From Gnetum montanum (lineage: Eukaryota; Streptophyta; Gnetopsida; Gnetales; Gnetaceae): a stretch of 64,000 nt of DNA. Numbering within the stretch: the stretch's first letter is position 1; the number at the start of each line of letters is the position of its first letter. The notes beneath the pieces are model-generated. The model was not told where the DNA came from. It worked only from the letters and a program-made list of their open reading frames with translations, and searched no databases. The stretch lies in NCBI GenBank assembly GCA_015680685.1, contig MNCI01010846.1:1-64000 (forward strand), read 5' to 3'. A program made the position numbers and the translations under genes. Positions 48,601 to 52,479 of the stretch are shown in pieces.

Positions 48601-50316
48601 GGATCAAAGGGAAAATTTCAAACCCTAGGATGAGTAGAACAACTAACAAGAGAGAATTCATCCAAGCTTGAGAATTTGAAGTGATTCTTTGCAATTGAGA
48701 TGAGGATTATCCACATGAATGCAATTGTCTTCAATTCCAAGCTACTTTGATACCAATCTAATGAGGAGCTCCCATGGATTCCACAATCCAAGCTCTCTCA
48801 AAGTCACAAAACAACAAATTTGAACAAGAAAAGGAAAATGAAAGCTTTATTCTTGCTCAAATGGAAAATCTACATATGAAAGGAAGCATACATTCCCAAG
48901 GATAGACAAGAGGTTCAATCAAACTCTCACACACTCAAACAAAGCAATCACACACACACAAGGATGATGATCAAGGCACCTTGCCAAGACTCTATTTCTC
49001 CTTCTACTCTTCTCTCAACTCCCTAGATTCTCTCTTGACCAAAATGAAGACTTAAGAGGTCTATTTATACCCTTCCCCCTCTGTCTCTTCATCTTCCCTC
49101 TTTAAATTCAAAATTTAAATCTTTAAAAACTCGTAGGAAATTGTCTTGTATCTGTCTAGGATGTCTCGGAGGAGAATGGGACGTCTCACTCGAAAGTCGT
49201 TGTTAATAGTTGGGATGTTCTGAAATCATGTGGGACGTCTCAAGTGTAGTTGGGACGTCTTGAATGTAGTTGGGATGTCTCACCTATAGCTGGGATGTCC
49301 AACTTGCTAGGGCAAAGCACAAAGATGCTCATTTCAAGGCCTAGAACCTCTGGACACCTCCAAACAAGTTCCCATAACTGCCGGAATCTCATAAACTCAT
49401 AAAATAGTCCCAAAACAATCCCAAACATGTCAAAATACCTTGAGATCATCATCAACAAAACAACACAAAAATACAAACACAACAACACACAAACATCTAT
49501 GTACAAACATATTGAGGATTAGACATGGGCTGGGTGATGTTATCATCACATCTTACCCAAGACTATACCTCAGGCCAAAAACATATAGATAGAAAATAAT
49601 ATATAGGTTGCATTAATTGATAGTGTCTTCAAAATTTTCCATGCATGTAATCTATTTAAATAGCAAGTAAATGAAGATGTATATAAGGGAACTGACAGAT
49701 GTTGACAACCAAAATAGCAATACAAAATATCTCCCATTTGCTGAAAGTTATGATCTGAGGAGAAACAAATCAGAACCCATCCCAACAGTAATTGAAGCAA
49801 GAGCGGCCCAACATGAGCATTAATGTTGGAGGCTTTCTATTTGCCTGTTTCCTGATTCCTTTGATCGTGAAAGCCTCAAGTGTAGATGAACTATCGATAT
49901 TGGTTGAATGTCAAAGTTCTTCAGCCAAAACACCACCAACTACTTCATCAAAGACTTGTTTGCCTTTGCTTTGAAGACATTGGACCATGCTTTGCTTAAT
50001 TACAGTTACCCTAAATTAACAAGTTAGTCTCAAGTGAGGTTCTAATTTGGAGAATTGTGGGAAAAATCAAGTGTTCTGAGCTATAGTTTTACATTTCATT
50101 GCAAATTTAACCTAGCTTTCAAATAATGCTTTGTCCTTGTTATGAAAAAGAGTTCTTTGGTTGTGCTTGATTATAATTTATTATGACAAGTTTTTGATGG
50201 CTGATATTTTTATTTAATGCAATTGTTTTGGTCTGTTATTGATATCATCGATATCGGACAAGTATTTTAGGTTTTATGGGTTTGCATCAGAGGCCATGAT
50301 GGAACCTACAGTTGAG
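21604..50316 (+). CDS. PUS3: tRNA pseudouridine synthase, PUS3/DEG1 type (5' part, five exons)
   Basis: Join 21604-21690, 21774-21827, 22218-22275, 42493-42565, 50271-50316; the gene continues beyond the window. Phases fit at every junction (0, 0, 1, 2, 0). The predicted start is MDTAEDLESAKQLIKDLQL, an N-terminal coiled coil. A Lys-rich linker (GIKRSPKADKHKTKISK) follows. Exons 4 and 5 join to give RFVALKLLYFGKRFYGFASE and then a MMEPTVE segment, matching the first strand and helix of the TruA fold in eukaryotic PUS3 (VALKxxYLGWxYxGFASQ, then T[IV]EE). PUS3 makes pseudouridine at positions 38/39 of the tRNA anticodon arm. The catalytic Asp region (GRTDKGV) is not found before 64000, so it must lie further on. 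Introns 3 and 4 are full of transposons. A pseudogene cannot be excluded, but phase and splice sites are intact. Confidence 0.8.
21774..21827 (+). CDS. PUS3: PUS3-like exon 2
   Basis: Eighteen codons between a clear acceptor (TGTAAATATGCAG) and a consensus donor (GTAAGT). It continues the coiled coil with SLEVENACLKEQLKSSNN; Leu and Val repeat with heptad-like spacing. Confidence 0.85.
22218..22275 (+). CDS. PUS3: PUS3-like exon 3
   Basis: Nineteen codons plus one base, a basic linker (LEGIKRSPKADKHKTKISK). The donor is GTAAAT. The acceptor AG at 22216-22217 is the only one that keeps the frame after the stop at about 22170, but its pyrimidine tract is poor, so the 5' edge is the least certain of the exon edges. 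The single leftover G joins AT of exon 4 to make Asp. Confidence 0.65.
22276..22754 (+). other. 5' part of PUS3 intron 3
   Basis: AT-rich intron sequence with no transposon match I recognise. Near its right edge a 19-20-bp direct repeat (TCATAATCCTAACCTTGTCTC twice, about 22714-22754) sits just before a truncated copia RNase H, perhaps a repair scar at the truncation point. Confidence 0.5.
24408..25143. mobile_element. 736-bp insertion with a 10-bp target-site duplication
   Basis: TAGGAAAATA occurs at 24398-24407 and again at 25144-25153. The copia reading frame jumps over the insert exactly: KKCIFL on the high side joins GFDNKTSGYK on the low side. No protein, terminal inverted repeat or poly(A) is evident. 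The insert contains more CpG than its host and several related GCAGAAATTT- or AAACTGAGTTTTTT-type phrases. A 10-bp duplication fits a Mutator-like or a retroposed non-autonomous element. The class is unknown. Confidence 0.75.
25599..26591 (-). mobile_element. 5'-truncated LINE tail with coiled coil and J domain
   Basis: A 993-bp insertion in the copia integrase, flanked by TCTAGTCCTTAGA at 25586-25598 and 26592-26604, a perfect 13-bp duplication. It begins on the plus strand with a T run, which is a poly(A) tail on the minus strand. The minus strand first encodes a Gln/Glu/Arg-rich coiled coil (about 26290-26560, ending VLRQQLD). A J-like domain follows: CPYVRMQIN, then ELKWHIQLVSAKLHPD with HPD intact, then KAEAFKIFQQVATFVD (about 26210-26020). 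The frame ends near 25941. The same order is seen at the end of the long LINE at 58611-64000, which identifies the family. Confidence 0.85.
27421..28905. other. Intron 3 sequence without recognised genes
   Basis: The first 100 bp may still be copia gag. The rest is AT-rich, with no domain I can name; phrases such as GGTAACTCTTACC and CCAATTGTTACATCC resemble decayed LTR sequence but have no partner in the window. Confidence 0.3.
28906..29010 (-). repeat. tRNA-like SINE head or decayed tRNA pseudogene
   Basis: The minus strand reads TAGCCTCGTGGTTAAGGC (box A, consensus TRGCNNAGTGG) and, 40-50 bp on, GTGAGTTCAATTCC (box B, consensus GGTTCGANTCC). An AT-rich 3' tail follows. No clean cloverleaf with discriminator and CCA context is visible, so a SINE or a decayed Leu/Ser-like tRNA copy is more likely than a working tRNA gene. 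Confidence 0.5.
29291..30214 (-). repeat. 3' LTR of coiled-coil element A (LTR family C)
   Basis: It reads TGATGAAG...CCGCTCATCA on the minus strand and is 924 bp long. It aligns with the LTR at 36730-37571: both have TACCAAGTG, GCACACTTGG-type and TCTCGATCTTT blocks in the same order. A purine run (CATGGGGATA) adjoins its minus-strand start, as GTGGGGGTA does at the other copy. It carries a 65-bp tandem duplication. Confidence 0.8.
30035..30164. repeat. 65-bp tandem duplication containing ATGACGTAAC
   Basis: Units 30035-30099 and 30100-30164 differ at one position (CAATAATGAC against CAATGATGAC). Each has a TGACGTAA motif, the type of site bound by plant bZIP factors, and lies in the U3 part of the LTR. 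Confidence 0.85.
30242..31118 (+). mobile_element. Solo LTR of family C in opposite orientation
   Basis: It starts TGATAAAG, ends GCTCATCA, and is flanked by CTCGT at 30237-30241 and 31119-31123, a perfect 5-bp target duplication. It is homologous to the reverse complement of 29291-30214, so the two LTRs stand head to head with 27 bp between them. No internal region or second LTR remains, so it is a solo LTR. The host element resumes cleanly on the right (CTTTGAGTTAAGACAAATGAGG against CCTCGAGTTAAACAAAATGAGG in element B). Confidence 0.9.
30355..30362 (+). promoter_or_regulatory. TATA box of the solo LTR
   Basis: TATAAATA, followed by CGACACTTGGGTGC. The same phrase is found on the minus strand of the LTR at 36730-37571 (TATAAATATGACACTTGGGC), so it is a conserved core promoter of LTR family C. 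Confidence 0.6.
31310..32700 (-). pseudogene. Element A coiled-coil protein, C-terminal part
   Basis: Homologous over its length to the protein at 37760-40420. The longest intact piece (31502-31798) reads GLANLQYANLAMLTTSKPQN and then a run of heptad-like residues (QQVAIVYAMYEKEFTNRKNALQ). It matches the MALANLRYANLAMLTAG stretch of copy B. It ends about 200 bp before the LTR-side sequence. A 70-bp tandem duplication (32265-32404) and stops break it. The N-terminal part is at 36170-36729, beyond an insertion that entered a run of Gln codons. Confidence 0.75.
32265..32404. repeat. 70-bp tandem duplication in the element A gene
   Basis: Units 32265-32334 and 32335-32404 are identical except for one T/C. 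Seventy is not a multiple of three, so the duplication shifts the frame. Copy B has a single unit at the corresponding place. Confidence 0.9.
32901..33096. repeat. 196-bp direct repeat left of the foldback
   Basis: Matches 34481-34678 with scattered changes. Shared blocks include GATAATAAATACGGTTCACC and CTGTCTACACAAAGCTGAT. The two copies sit exactly on either side of the inverted-repeat element. Confidence 0.85.
33097..34480. mobile_element. Long foldback (inverted-repeat) element
   Basis: The left arm (33097 to about 33615) is the reverse complement of the right arm (about 33755-34480). Matching ends are GTGTGTAACCTTGTGATTGC on the left and its complement on the right. The loop is about 140 bp. 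The right arm is longer because it has two internal tandem duplications (about 33800-34080 and 34084-34232). No transposase is seen. Such arms could form a long hairpin RNA if transcribed. Long arms fit a foldback or Mutator-like non-autonomous element. Confidence 0.85.
34481..34678. repeat. 198-bp direct repeat right of the foldback
   Basis: Partner of 32901-33096, in the same orientation. It lacks TG...CA ends, so it is not an obvious LTR. The repeat is far too long for an ordinary target duplication. Confidence 0.85.
36151..36729 (-). pseudogene. Element A coiled-coil protein, N-terminal domain, cut by LTR
   Basis: The minus strand reads STRSN, LWLQRAYGKEDK, FKIVTYNLFPTKQLNRISTY and KPGKPTLPFPYLIKKLC. 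This is the same domain as in copy B. It resembles the plant 'putative transposon protein' domain found in envelope-like or ORF3-type proteins of plant LTR elements; I recognise this by pattern only. The frame is cut mid-protein exactly where the LTR at 36730 begins, so the LTR (and element B) inserted into this gene. Confidence 0.75.
36730..37571 (-). repeat. 3' LTR of coiled-coil element B (LTR family C)
   Basis: 842 bp, TGATGAGACACC...CACTCATCA on the minus strand. Its start adjoins a polypurine tract (GTTGTGGGGGTA). It is homologous to 29291-30214 and, reversed, to 30242-31118. A TATAAATA box lies at 37482-37489 on the minus strand. Five bases before its low end are GGGCC; the matching target duplication should lie beyond element B's lost 5' end. 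Confidence 0.8.
37482..37489 (-). promoter_or_regulatory. TATA box of the element B LTR
   Basis: Minus strand TATAAATA followed by TGACACTTGGGC, the same core as in the solo LTR at 30355. Confidence 0.55.
37760..40420 (-). pseudogene. Element B long coiled-coil protein with envelope-like N-terminal domain
   Basis: About 880 codons in pieces on the minus strand, with few stops for its age. The N-terminal part (39635-40419) reads WPILSDNGEWYLGKTYQFWH, STRSNPKTKKLWLRRAYSKE, GTYHLFPTKGLNQISTYATK and KPTILFPCLIRKLCKRA. A Gln/Pro/Glu-rich linker and a VITDHIKKSFNVPIVP segment follow. A long coiled coil (37997-38900) includes QDMNRLAWENRTLSMEE, LANLRYANLAMLTAG and VANSKLEVVKANYQ. It ends about 190 bp before the polypurine tract. 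A 3' ORF next to the LTR is where envelope-like genes of plant LTR elements sit, but no gag or pol is present in elements A or B. No transmembrane segment stands out. Function unknown. Confidence 0.7.
40260..40540. repeat. Head-to-head palindrome at the 5' end of element B
   Basis: Left arm about 40260-40365 and right arm about 40388-40512 are inverted copies with roughly 20 bp between. Both encode the same segment on opposite strands (left arm minus: ATGQSAQGEAVELSALEQ; right arm plus: ATGQLAQREVVELPALEQ). The arms differ at many positions, so they are two diverged copies rather than an assembly duplication. The expected 5' LTR of element B is missing here. Confidence 0.8.
40541..41290. other. 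Intron 3 sequence without recognised genes
   Basis: AT-rich, T-rich on the plus strand. No domain, repeat partner or terminal motif seen. Confidence 0.4.
41290..42310 (-). pseudogene. Copia-type gag fragments with zinc knuckle
   Basis: The 41300-41640 part reads IQFDKLEIKRDDYIEDFFPK then NKQKVIVALYNDYRYQKMM and INDLVSQVRALD, the shape of a copia gag core. The 42026-42070 part reads CGFCNQPNHSLEDC, a CX2CX4HX4C knuckle, in another frame and with a higher GC content. In copia the knuckle should follow the gag core on the same strand, but here it precedes it. Two different elements are therefore probably joined near 41640. Confidence 0.6.
42493..42565 (+). CDS. PUS3: PUS3-like exon 4
   Basis: A strong acceptor (CATTTGCAG after a T-rich tract) precedes 73 nt that read EMVQSLGQCRERFVALKLLY then FGK, the conserved RYxALKxxYxG opening of the synthase domain. 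The donor is AGGTTCTA, phase 2. The exon is flanked on both sides by transposon-derived sequence yet has no stop. Confidence 0.85.
42566..42887 (+). other. Start of PUS3 intron 4
   Basis: AT-rich intron sequence after the exon 4 donor. A short CATACTAGGTG / CACCTAGTATG inverted pair (about 42820 and 42862) is seen, and nothing else. Confidence 0.4.
42888..43021. repeat. 67-bp tandem duplication
   Basis: Units start at 42888 and 42955 (GTGGCATTGG...AGGGAAAGAT) and differ at several positions. It lies in intron 4. The phrase GGGATTCAAATTTGTAAC resembles a reversed tRNA box B, so a SINE origin is possible. Confidence 0.75.
43296..43440 (-). repeat. tRNA-derived SINE-like sequence
   Basis: The minus strand has box A (TAGCATAGTGGTAAGAC) and box B (GGGTTCGATTTT) about 30 bp apart. 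A unique part and an A-rich tail (TTTTAAAAAAAAATG) follow. The tail and the lack of an acceptor-stem partner favour a SINE over a tRNA gene. The box A phrase GTGTTAGC(A/T)TAGTGGTA recurs on the minus strand near 57970. Confidence 0.6.
43441..43670. other. Intron 4 spacer
   Basis: AT-rich, no feature seen; it ends at the target duplication CATCT (43671-43675) of the gypsy element. Confidence 0.5.
43968..43975 (-). promoter_or_regulatory. TATA box, 3' LTR
   Basis: Minus strand TATAAATA in GGATATAAATAGACC. The equivalent box in the 5' LTR is 49062-49069. Confidence 0.7.
44063..44200. promoter_or_regulatory. Phased GACGTC-type palindrome array, 3' LTR
   Basis: Seven 10-bp cores begin at 44063, 44083, 44117, 44137, 44151, 44171 and 44191. 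Examples are GGGACGTCCT, GGGATGTCCC and GGGACATCCC. Consensus GGGACGTCYC is palindromic, and most variants are CpG-to-TpG or CpA changes. Five of the six steps are 20 or 34 (20+14) bp. The array ends about 90 bp upstream of the TATA box, where an LTR enhancer would lie. GACGTC is the core of plant bZIP (TGA/CREB-like) sites; binding is inferred. Confidence 0.8.
44447..44460 (-). other. Polypurine tract of the complete gypsy element
   Basis: Minus strand AAGGATGGGAGAGA directly before the 3' LTR start TGATGAGG. Confidence 0.85.
44479..44877 (-). pseudogene. Integrase C-terminus and chromodomain
   Basis: Reads KLKSRRIGPFQIRIKINQNA, then YEIDLPNDLP and FNVSNLSPY, the usual gypsy integrase tail. 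A chromodomain-like part follows: EHEYLVHWNNEGSENVIWI. It ends about 20 bp before the polypurine tract. In chromoviruses this domain guides insertion to particular chromatin marks. It is in a different frame from the integrase core upstream (45072-45764). Confidence 0.88.
45072..45764 (-). pseudogene. RT/RNase H fragment fused in frame to integrase core by deletion
   Basis: 231 codons open. It starts with the RT-RNase H tether ([20 protein letters not shown]) and the RNase H opening (LFEVEVDA). At about 45547 it passes directly to PWESASLDFVCGIPKTRSG of the integrase core, then IVSDRDVKFTSHFW and YHPQTDGQTEVLNRSL. The integrase DDE residues in the core look kept (DFV, SDRD, and the later Glu region QTEVLN). 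Nearly all of RNase H and the integrase zinc-binding end are missing. Upstream, a single TGA (GAGAGGTGAGAT context) separates it from the RT frame at 45768. Confidence 0.9.
45768..46540 (-). pseudogene. Gypsy reverse transcriptase
   Basis: The open part (45768-46280) reads [40 protein letters not shown] and YIVFFDDILVYNSKKED with the catalytic FFDD box intact, then YLGHVISKNQVKMEP and IKEWPSPKDV. The N-terminal part (46280-46540) is in another frame and contains LTPNERKELGKQV. This is the best preserved RT in the window. Confidence 0.92.
46648..47049 (-). pseudogene. Gypsy aspartic protease
   Basis: Reads THLIDGGAQENVISSKVVSK, so the retropepsin D-S-G triad is D-G-G here, and later CANVILGRPWNFD, matching the ILGRPWL region of plant gypsy proteases. 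It overlaps the end of the gag frame by a few codons in a different frame. This could be a decay frameshift or a programmed one. Confidence 0.85.
47034..48398 (-). CDS. Gypsy gag protein, open reading frame of 454 codons
   Basis: The longest open frame in the window. Residues 1-40 hold MPPKKMTIQALSRDMDDIRN and a short coiled coil. Residues about 140-290 are the retrotransposon gag core (HIEVKSFNGMEGTESFLSWL, ALVWWETESH, QFMLKQRFEKTHHRQEDIQK, YMDFCKAF). Residues 310-370 are a Lys-rich stretch, and residues 375-395 a zinc knuckle reading YFNCGERGHKQWEC, in which the first Cys is replaced by Tyr. The protein would form the particle and bind RNA. The knuckle change and the broken pol suggest the element cannot move on its own, but the gag frame itself is intact. 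Confidence 0.9.
   Translation of the reverse strand: MPPKKMTIQALSRDMDDIRNALKPIVEKIEKLGENKGHATSPKASKQGYNSCNFSPRHSSMSSLEDDLPFENEYFGEGEAQDDVFLHAPSAENKSQGFIFPKKGEKELPSKPQRKQGEGIEVTLVKAFKHASRMPHIEVKSFNGMEGTESFLSWLEMINKYFKVEDMENHHKISYAETKLEGIALVWWETESHSYKVNNGTPIKDWSLMQFMLKQRFEKTHHRQEDIQKLKKLRQGDKNVKNYYMDFCKAFQLVKVHWDDYEQASNFQGELKREYQQELTFYEPQTLDEAFELALKAEKKLRGYNKGSRFSKGKDSKASKGEKGAKEKEIAKEDTKKKQEKFKERQDSKKDYSKNGKDQANGYASRLQYFNCGERGHKQWECKKPKISKGKELQTLEKQESSNEGNPHAPMIEDITEINSCTFMENVNANKDPRRKILFRIGASCLDSGEWIHI
48744..48756 (-). other. tRNA-iMet primer binding site
   Basis: Minus strand TTGGTATCAAAGT, two bases inside the 5' LTR end. The plant consensus is TGGTATCAGAGC. Confidence 0.85.
49062..49069 (-). 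promoter_or_regulatory. TATA box, 5' LTR
   Basis: Minus strand TATAAATA in GGGTATAAATAGACC, about 90 bp downstream of the phased palindrome array. This would be the promoter of the element, transcribing against the host gene. Confidence 0.7.
49158..49301. promoter_or_regulatory. Phased GACGTC-type palindrome array, 5' LTR
   Basis: Seven cores begin at 49158, 49178, 49212, 49232, 49252, 49272 and 49292, with steps of 20, 34, 20, 20, 20 and 20 bp. Three keep GACGTC (49178, 49232, 49252). The others carry GATGTC or GATGTT, as expected from loss of a methylated CpG. Spacers are only loosely alike, so the core and its phase are better conserved than the rest of the unit. Confidence 0.85.
49554..50270 (+). 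other. 3' part of PUS3 intron 4
   Basis: AT-rich intron sequence up to the exon 5 acceptor. A 61-codon open frame at 49792-49974 has a hydrophobic start but no match or conservation that I can see. No transposon domain. Confidence 0.45.
50271..50316 (+). CDS. PUS3: PUS3-like exon 5
   Basis: Acceptor TATTTTAG, then 46 nt reading FYGFASEAMMEPTVE after the Arg codon completed across the junction, then a GTACTT donor. GFAS is the signature that separates PUS3 from PUS1-type paralogues at this position. Exons encoding the catalytic Asp motif were looked for in 50317-64000 and not found. Confidence 0.85.
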
Positions 50317-51036
50317 GTACTTTCTCCTTGTTCACTTCTGTTTTTAGATTCTTAATAATTATACCACGTTCATTCTGCCAAAAGTATAAATGTTGAGAAT
50401 AAAAAATTAGCAGTTTAATATGATAAGTTACTTTTAATTTTTTTAAATATTTACTCTCGTTTTTTGAAGAAGCTTTTTACTTTATGAAGGCAAAACTTAA
50501 TTTATTCACTTCACATATTAGAACATCTTGGGAGAGCACTTATGTTTACAACAAATGTCGTTAACCAAACCATATCAACAAAATAAACATAACAAAGTCG
50601 GACTAGACAATTGCGACAGGAAATTTGCAATTTAAAATCCTCTTAAACATAAATAGAATGAACGAAAAATTAGAAAATAATGAAATTCTTCTCTTTTGGT
50701 TACTCTCATGGGCAATAGAGTGATGATGTTAGAAAATGGGGTACAATGAGCACTATTCAAGATTAAGGACTTGGGATAAGAGCAACAAGCACACTCTCAC
50801 ACCATGATAATAACAACTGCACAGAGAAACTCGGTTGTAATATCTCAGGGTAAGCATGGTTAAACATTTTTTGTTTAATAAAGCCATTGTATTTTGTCTC
50901 TGATTGTCATTAAGCTATACAAGTAAGTCAATATTTTGGATTGTAGGAAATCCCCTAATGGTTGGTTTAATGCTACCTTCCTATTCATTAATGAATCTTG
51001 AAATAAAAATAAATCTAAGTTAAATGGATTACATAT
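50317..51036 (+). other. Start of PUS3 intron 5
   Basis: Intron sequence after the exon 5 donor; no exon, repeat or transposon domain recognised. Confidence 0.45.
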
Positions 51037-51390
51037 AAACTAGTTTAGCTATATATTTATGATATATATCTATTATTTGGCTGAGGGAATTTTTTATATT
51101 TTTCAAATTAAAAAATCTCAAATTGATTTACTGAGAAGTGATTTTCCAATAATAAAGTGTAAGTTACAAAGTAGTTAGATTTACACAAATAATAATTCCT
51201 GTGAAAAAGTACATCTCTTATTTCAATGCTATGACAATAATTGTTTATTTACCATGGCAAAGTTCAGTAGAAAAAGAATGTAACCAAGAGAGCTCTCCCT
51301 TACTGTTACTATAATAAAATCATTTTACTGTGACAAAGAAGGACTCTCTTGGACAGGGCTAGTAATTGGTGTCTTAGCCAAAATCATGCT
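51037..51390. repeat. Dispersed repeat, copy 2 (partner 20445-20880)
   Basis: Same order of blocks as copy 1: TAGCTATATATTTATGATAT, AAAAAGTACATCTCTT, AAGAGAGCTCTCCCTTACTG, GGACTCTCTTGGAC and CTTAGCCAAAATCATG. Orientation is the same as copy 1. Identity unknown. Confidence 0.7.
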
Positions 51391-52479
51391 GTTGAATCTA
51401 CTTGCATTTTCTGGTCCAAAAGTACACAATCTGTGTTAGGGTTGGAAGTAGTGGAAGCAATGCTTGGTTCTCTCAAATCATATTGGTATATGAAATTTAT
51501 ATTTCTGAAAACCTCAGGAAAATTTCAACAATTTTTAAAAAAGAATAACTGGAAACGATGTTCTAAAATTAGAGTTATATCGAGTTCTTTCCAAGATGTT
51601 AGAAATTGCAGCAGTTTTGGTAATACAACTTTTACGAAGTGATATCTCCTAGAAAAAAGAGGCTCTCATAATAAAATTTTATCTGAAAATTCCTGCAAAT
51701 CTTGGTTTATGAAAAAATTTAAGAATCACGTGAATCCATTTAAAAATGGTGGAGATATTATTGATTGATTGACAGTCACTTGTTCTGGGGAAGTTTCAGA
51801 CGGGAGAAAATCACACAAATTGCAAAGGTCAGATCTCCAAATCTGTGCCAAATCTTTGCATGAAATTTGGAATGCATGTATCCATGTATCGTATCATTCA
51901 AATGCAACTGGAAGCATTGGAAAATGTTGAGAATTGATAAAGGTATGGCCAAAGTAATGGAAACCACTTTTTTTGGAATGTGAAAGTGGAAATAATGGTG
52001 ATTTGTGATGCTGGTGGTTGTGAAAAGGTGGTGAACGTGGGAAATTGGTGATTCAATCATGAAATTGTGAAAGAAATTCGGAGCTTCAATTGTTTTTCAA
52101 AATCTTCATGTTACATGAATTGTTCATGACCGTTACATTTAAAAACATGAAATGGGACCATAGTACAACTATTGGGGCCTTTTATCTTTGGTCTTAGAAG
52201 TTATAATAAAATATTTTTCTAATGTTTTTGGGGCCATATTAGTATACATCCACCCATCAGCTACTTTTATTATTATTTTTTAGAACGTATGATTGTTGGA
52301 CTTATAGCCAATAACTCTTAATATTTTGCAACACCTTGCCTGGTACACCAAGGATATGATCGTGCTACGCCTAGAATTGGCTAATGATTGAAGCAACATG
52401 TAAATGGTATGCACAATTGAACAATAGCTATAACAGAAGAAGAAAGCATAAATTAAAATAAAATCTCAAAACAATAGCT
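51391..52479. other. Intron 5 sequence without recognised genes
   Basis: AT-rich. A 98-codon open frame at 51349-51642 on the plus strand has no recognisable domain. Nothing else seen. Confidence 0.4.

Larger units (their letters stand above)
43676..49548 (-). mobile_element. Complete Ty3/gypsy chromovirus in PUS3 intron 4
   Basis: 5,873 bp. Target duplication CATCT is perfect (43671-43675 and 49549-49553). LTRs of 771 and 790 bp, primer site TGGTATCAAAG, polypurine tract AAGGATGGGAGAGA, and gag, protease, RT, integrase and chromodomain all lie in the expected order on the minus strand, opposite to the host gene. It is the youngest-looking element in the window. It is defective: the RNase H and N-terminal integrase parts are deleted, there is at least one in-frame stop, and there are frame shifts. 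Confidence 0.95.
48759..49548 (-). repeat. 5' LTR of the complete gypsy element
   Basis: 790 bp; TGATGATAACATC...CCTCATTA on the minus strand (last bases TTA where the partner has TCA). It matches 43676-44446. Length differences come from small indels, for instance an extra CACACACAC stretch near 48950. Confidence 0.95.
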
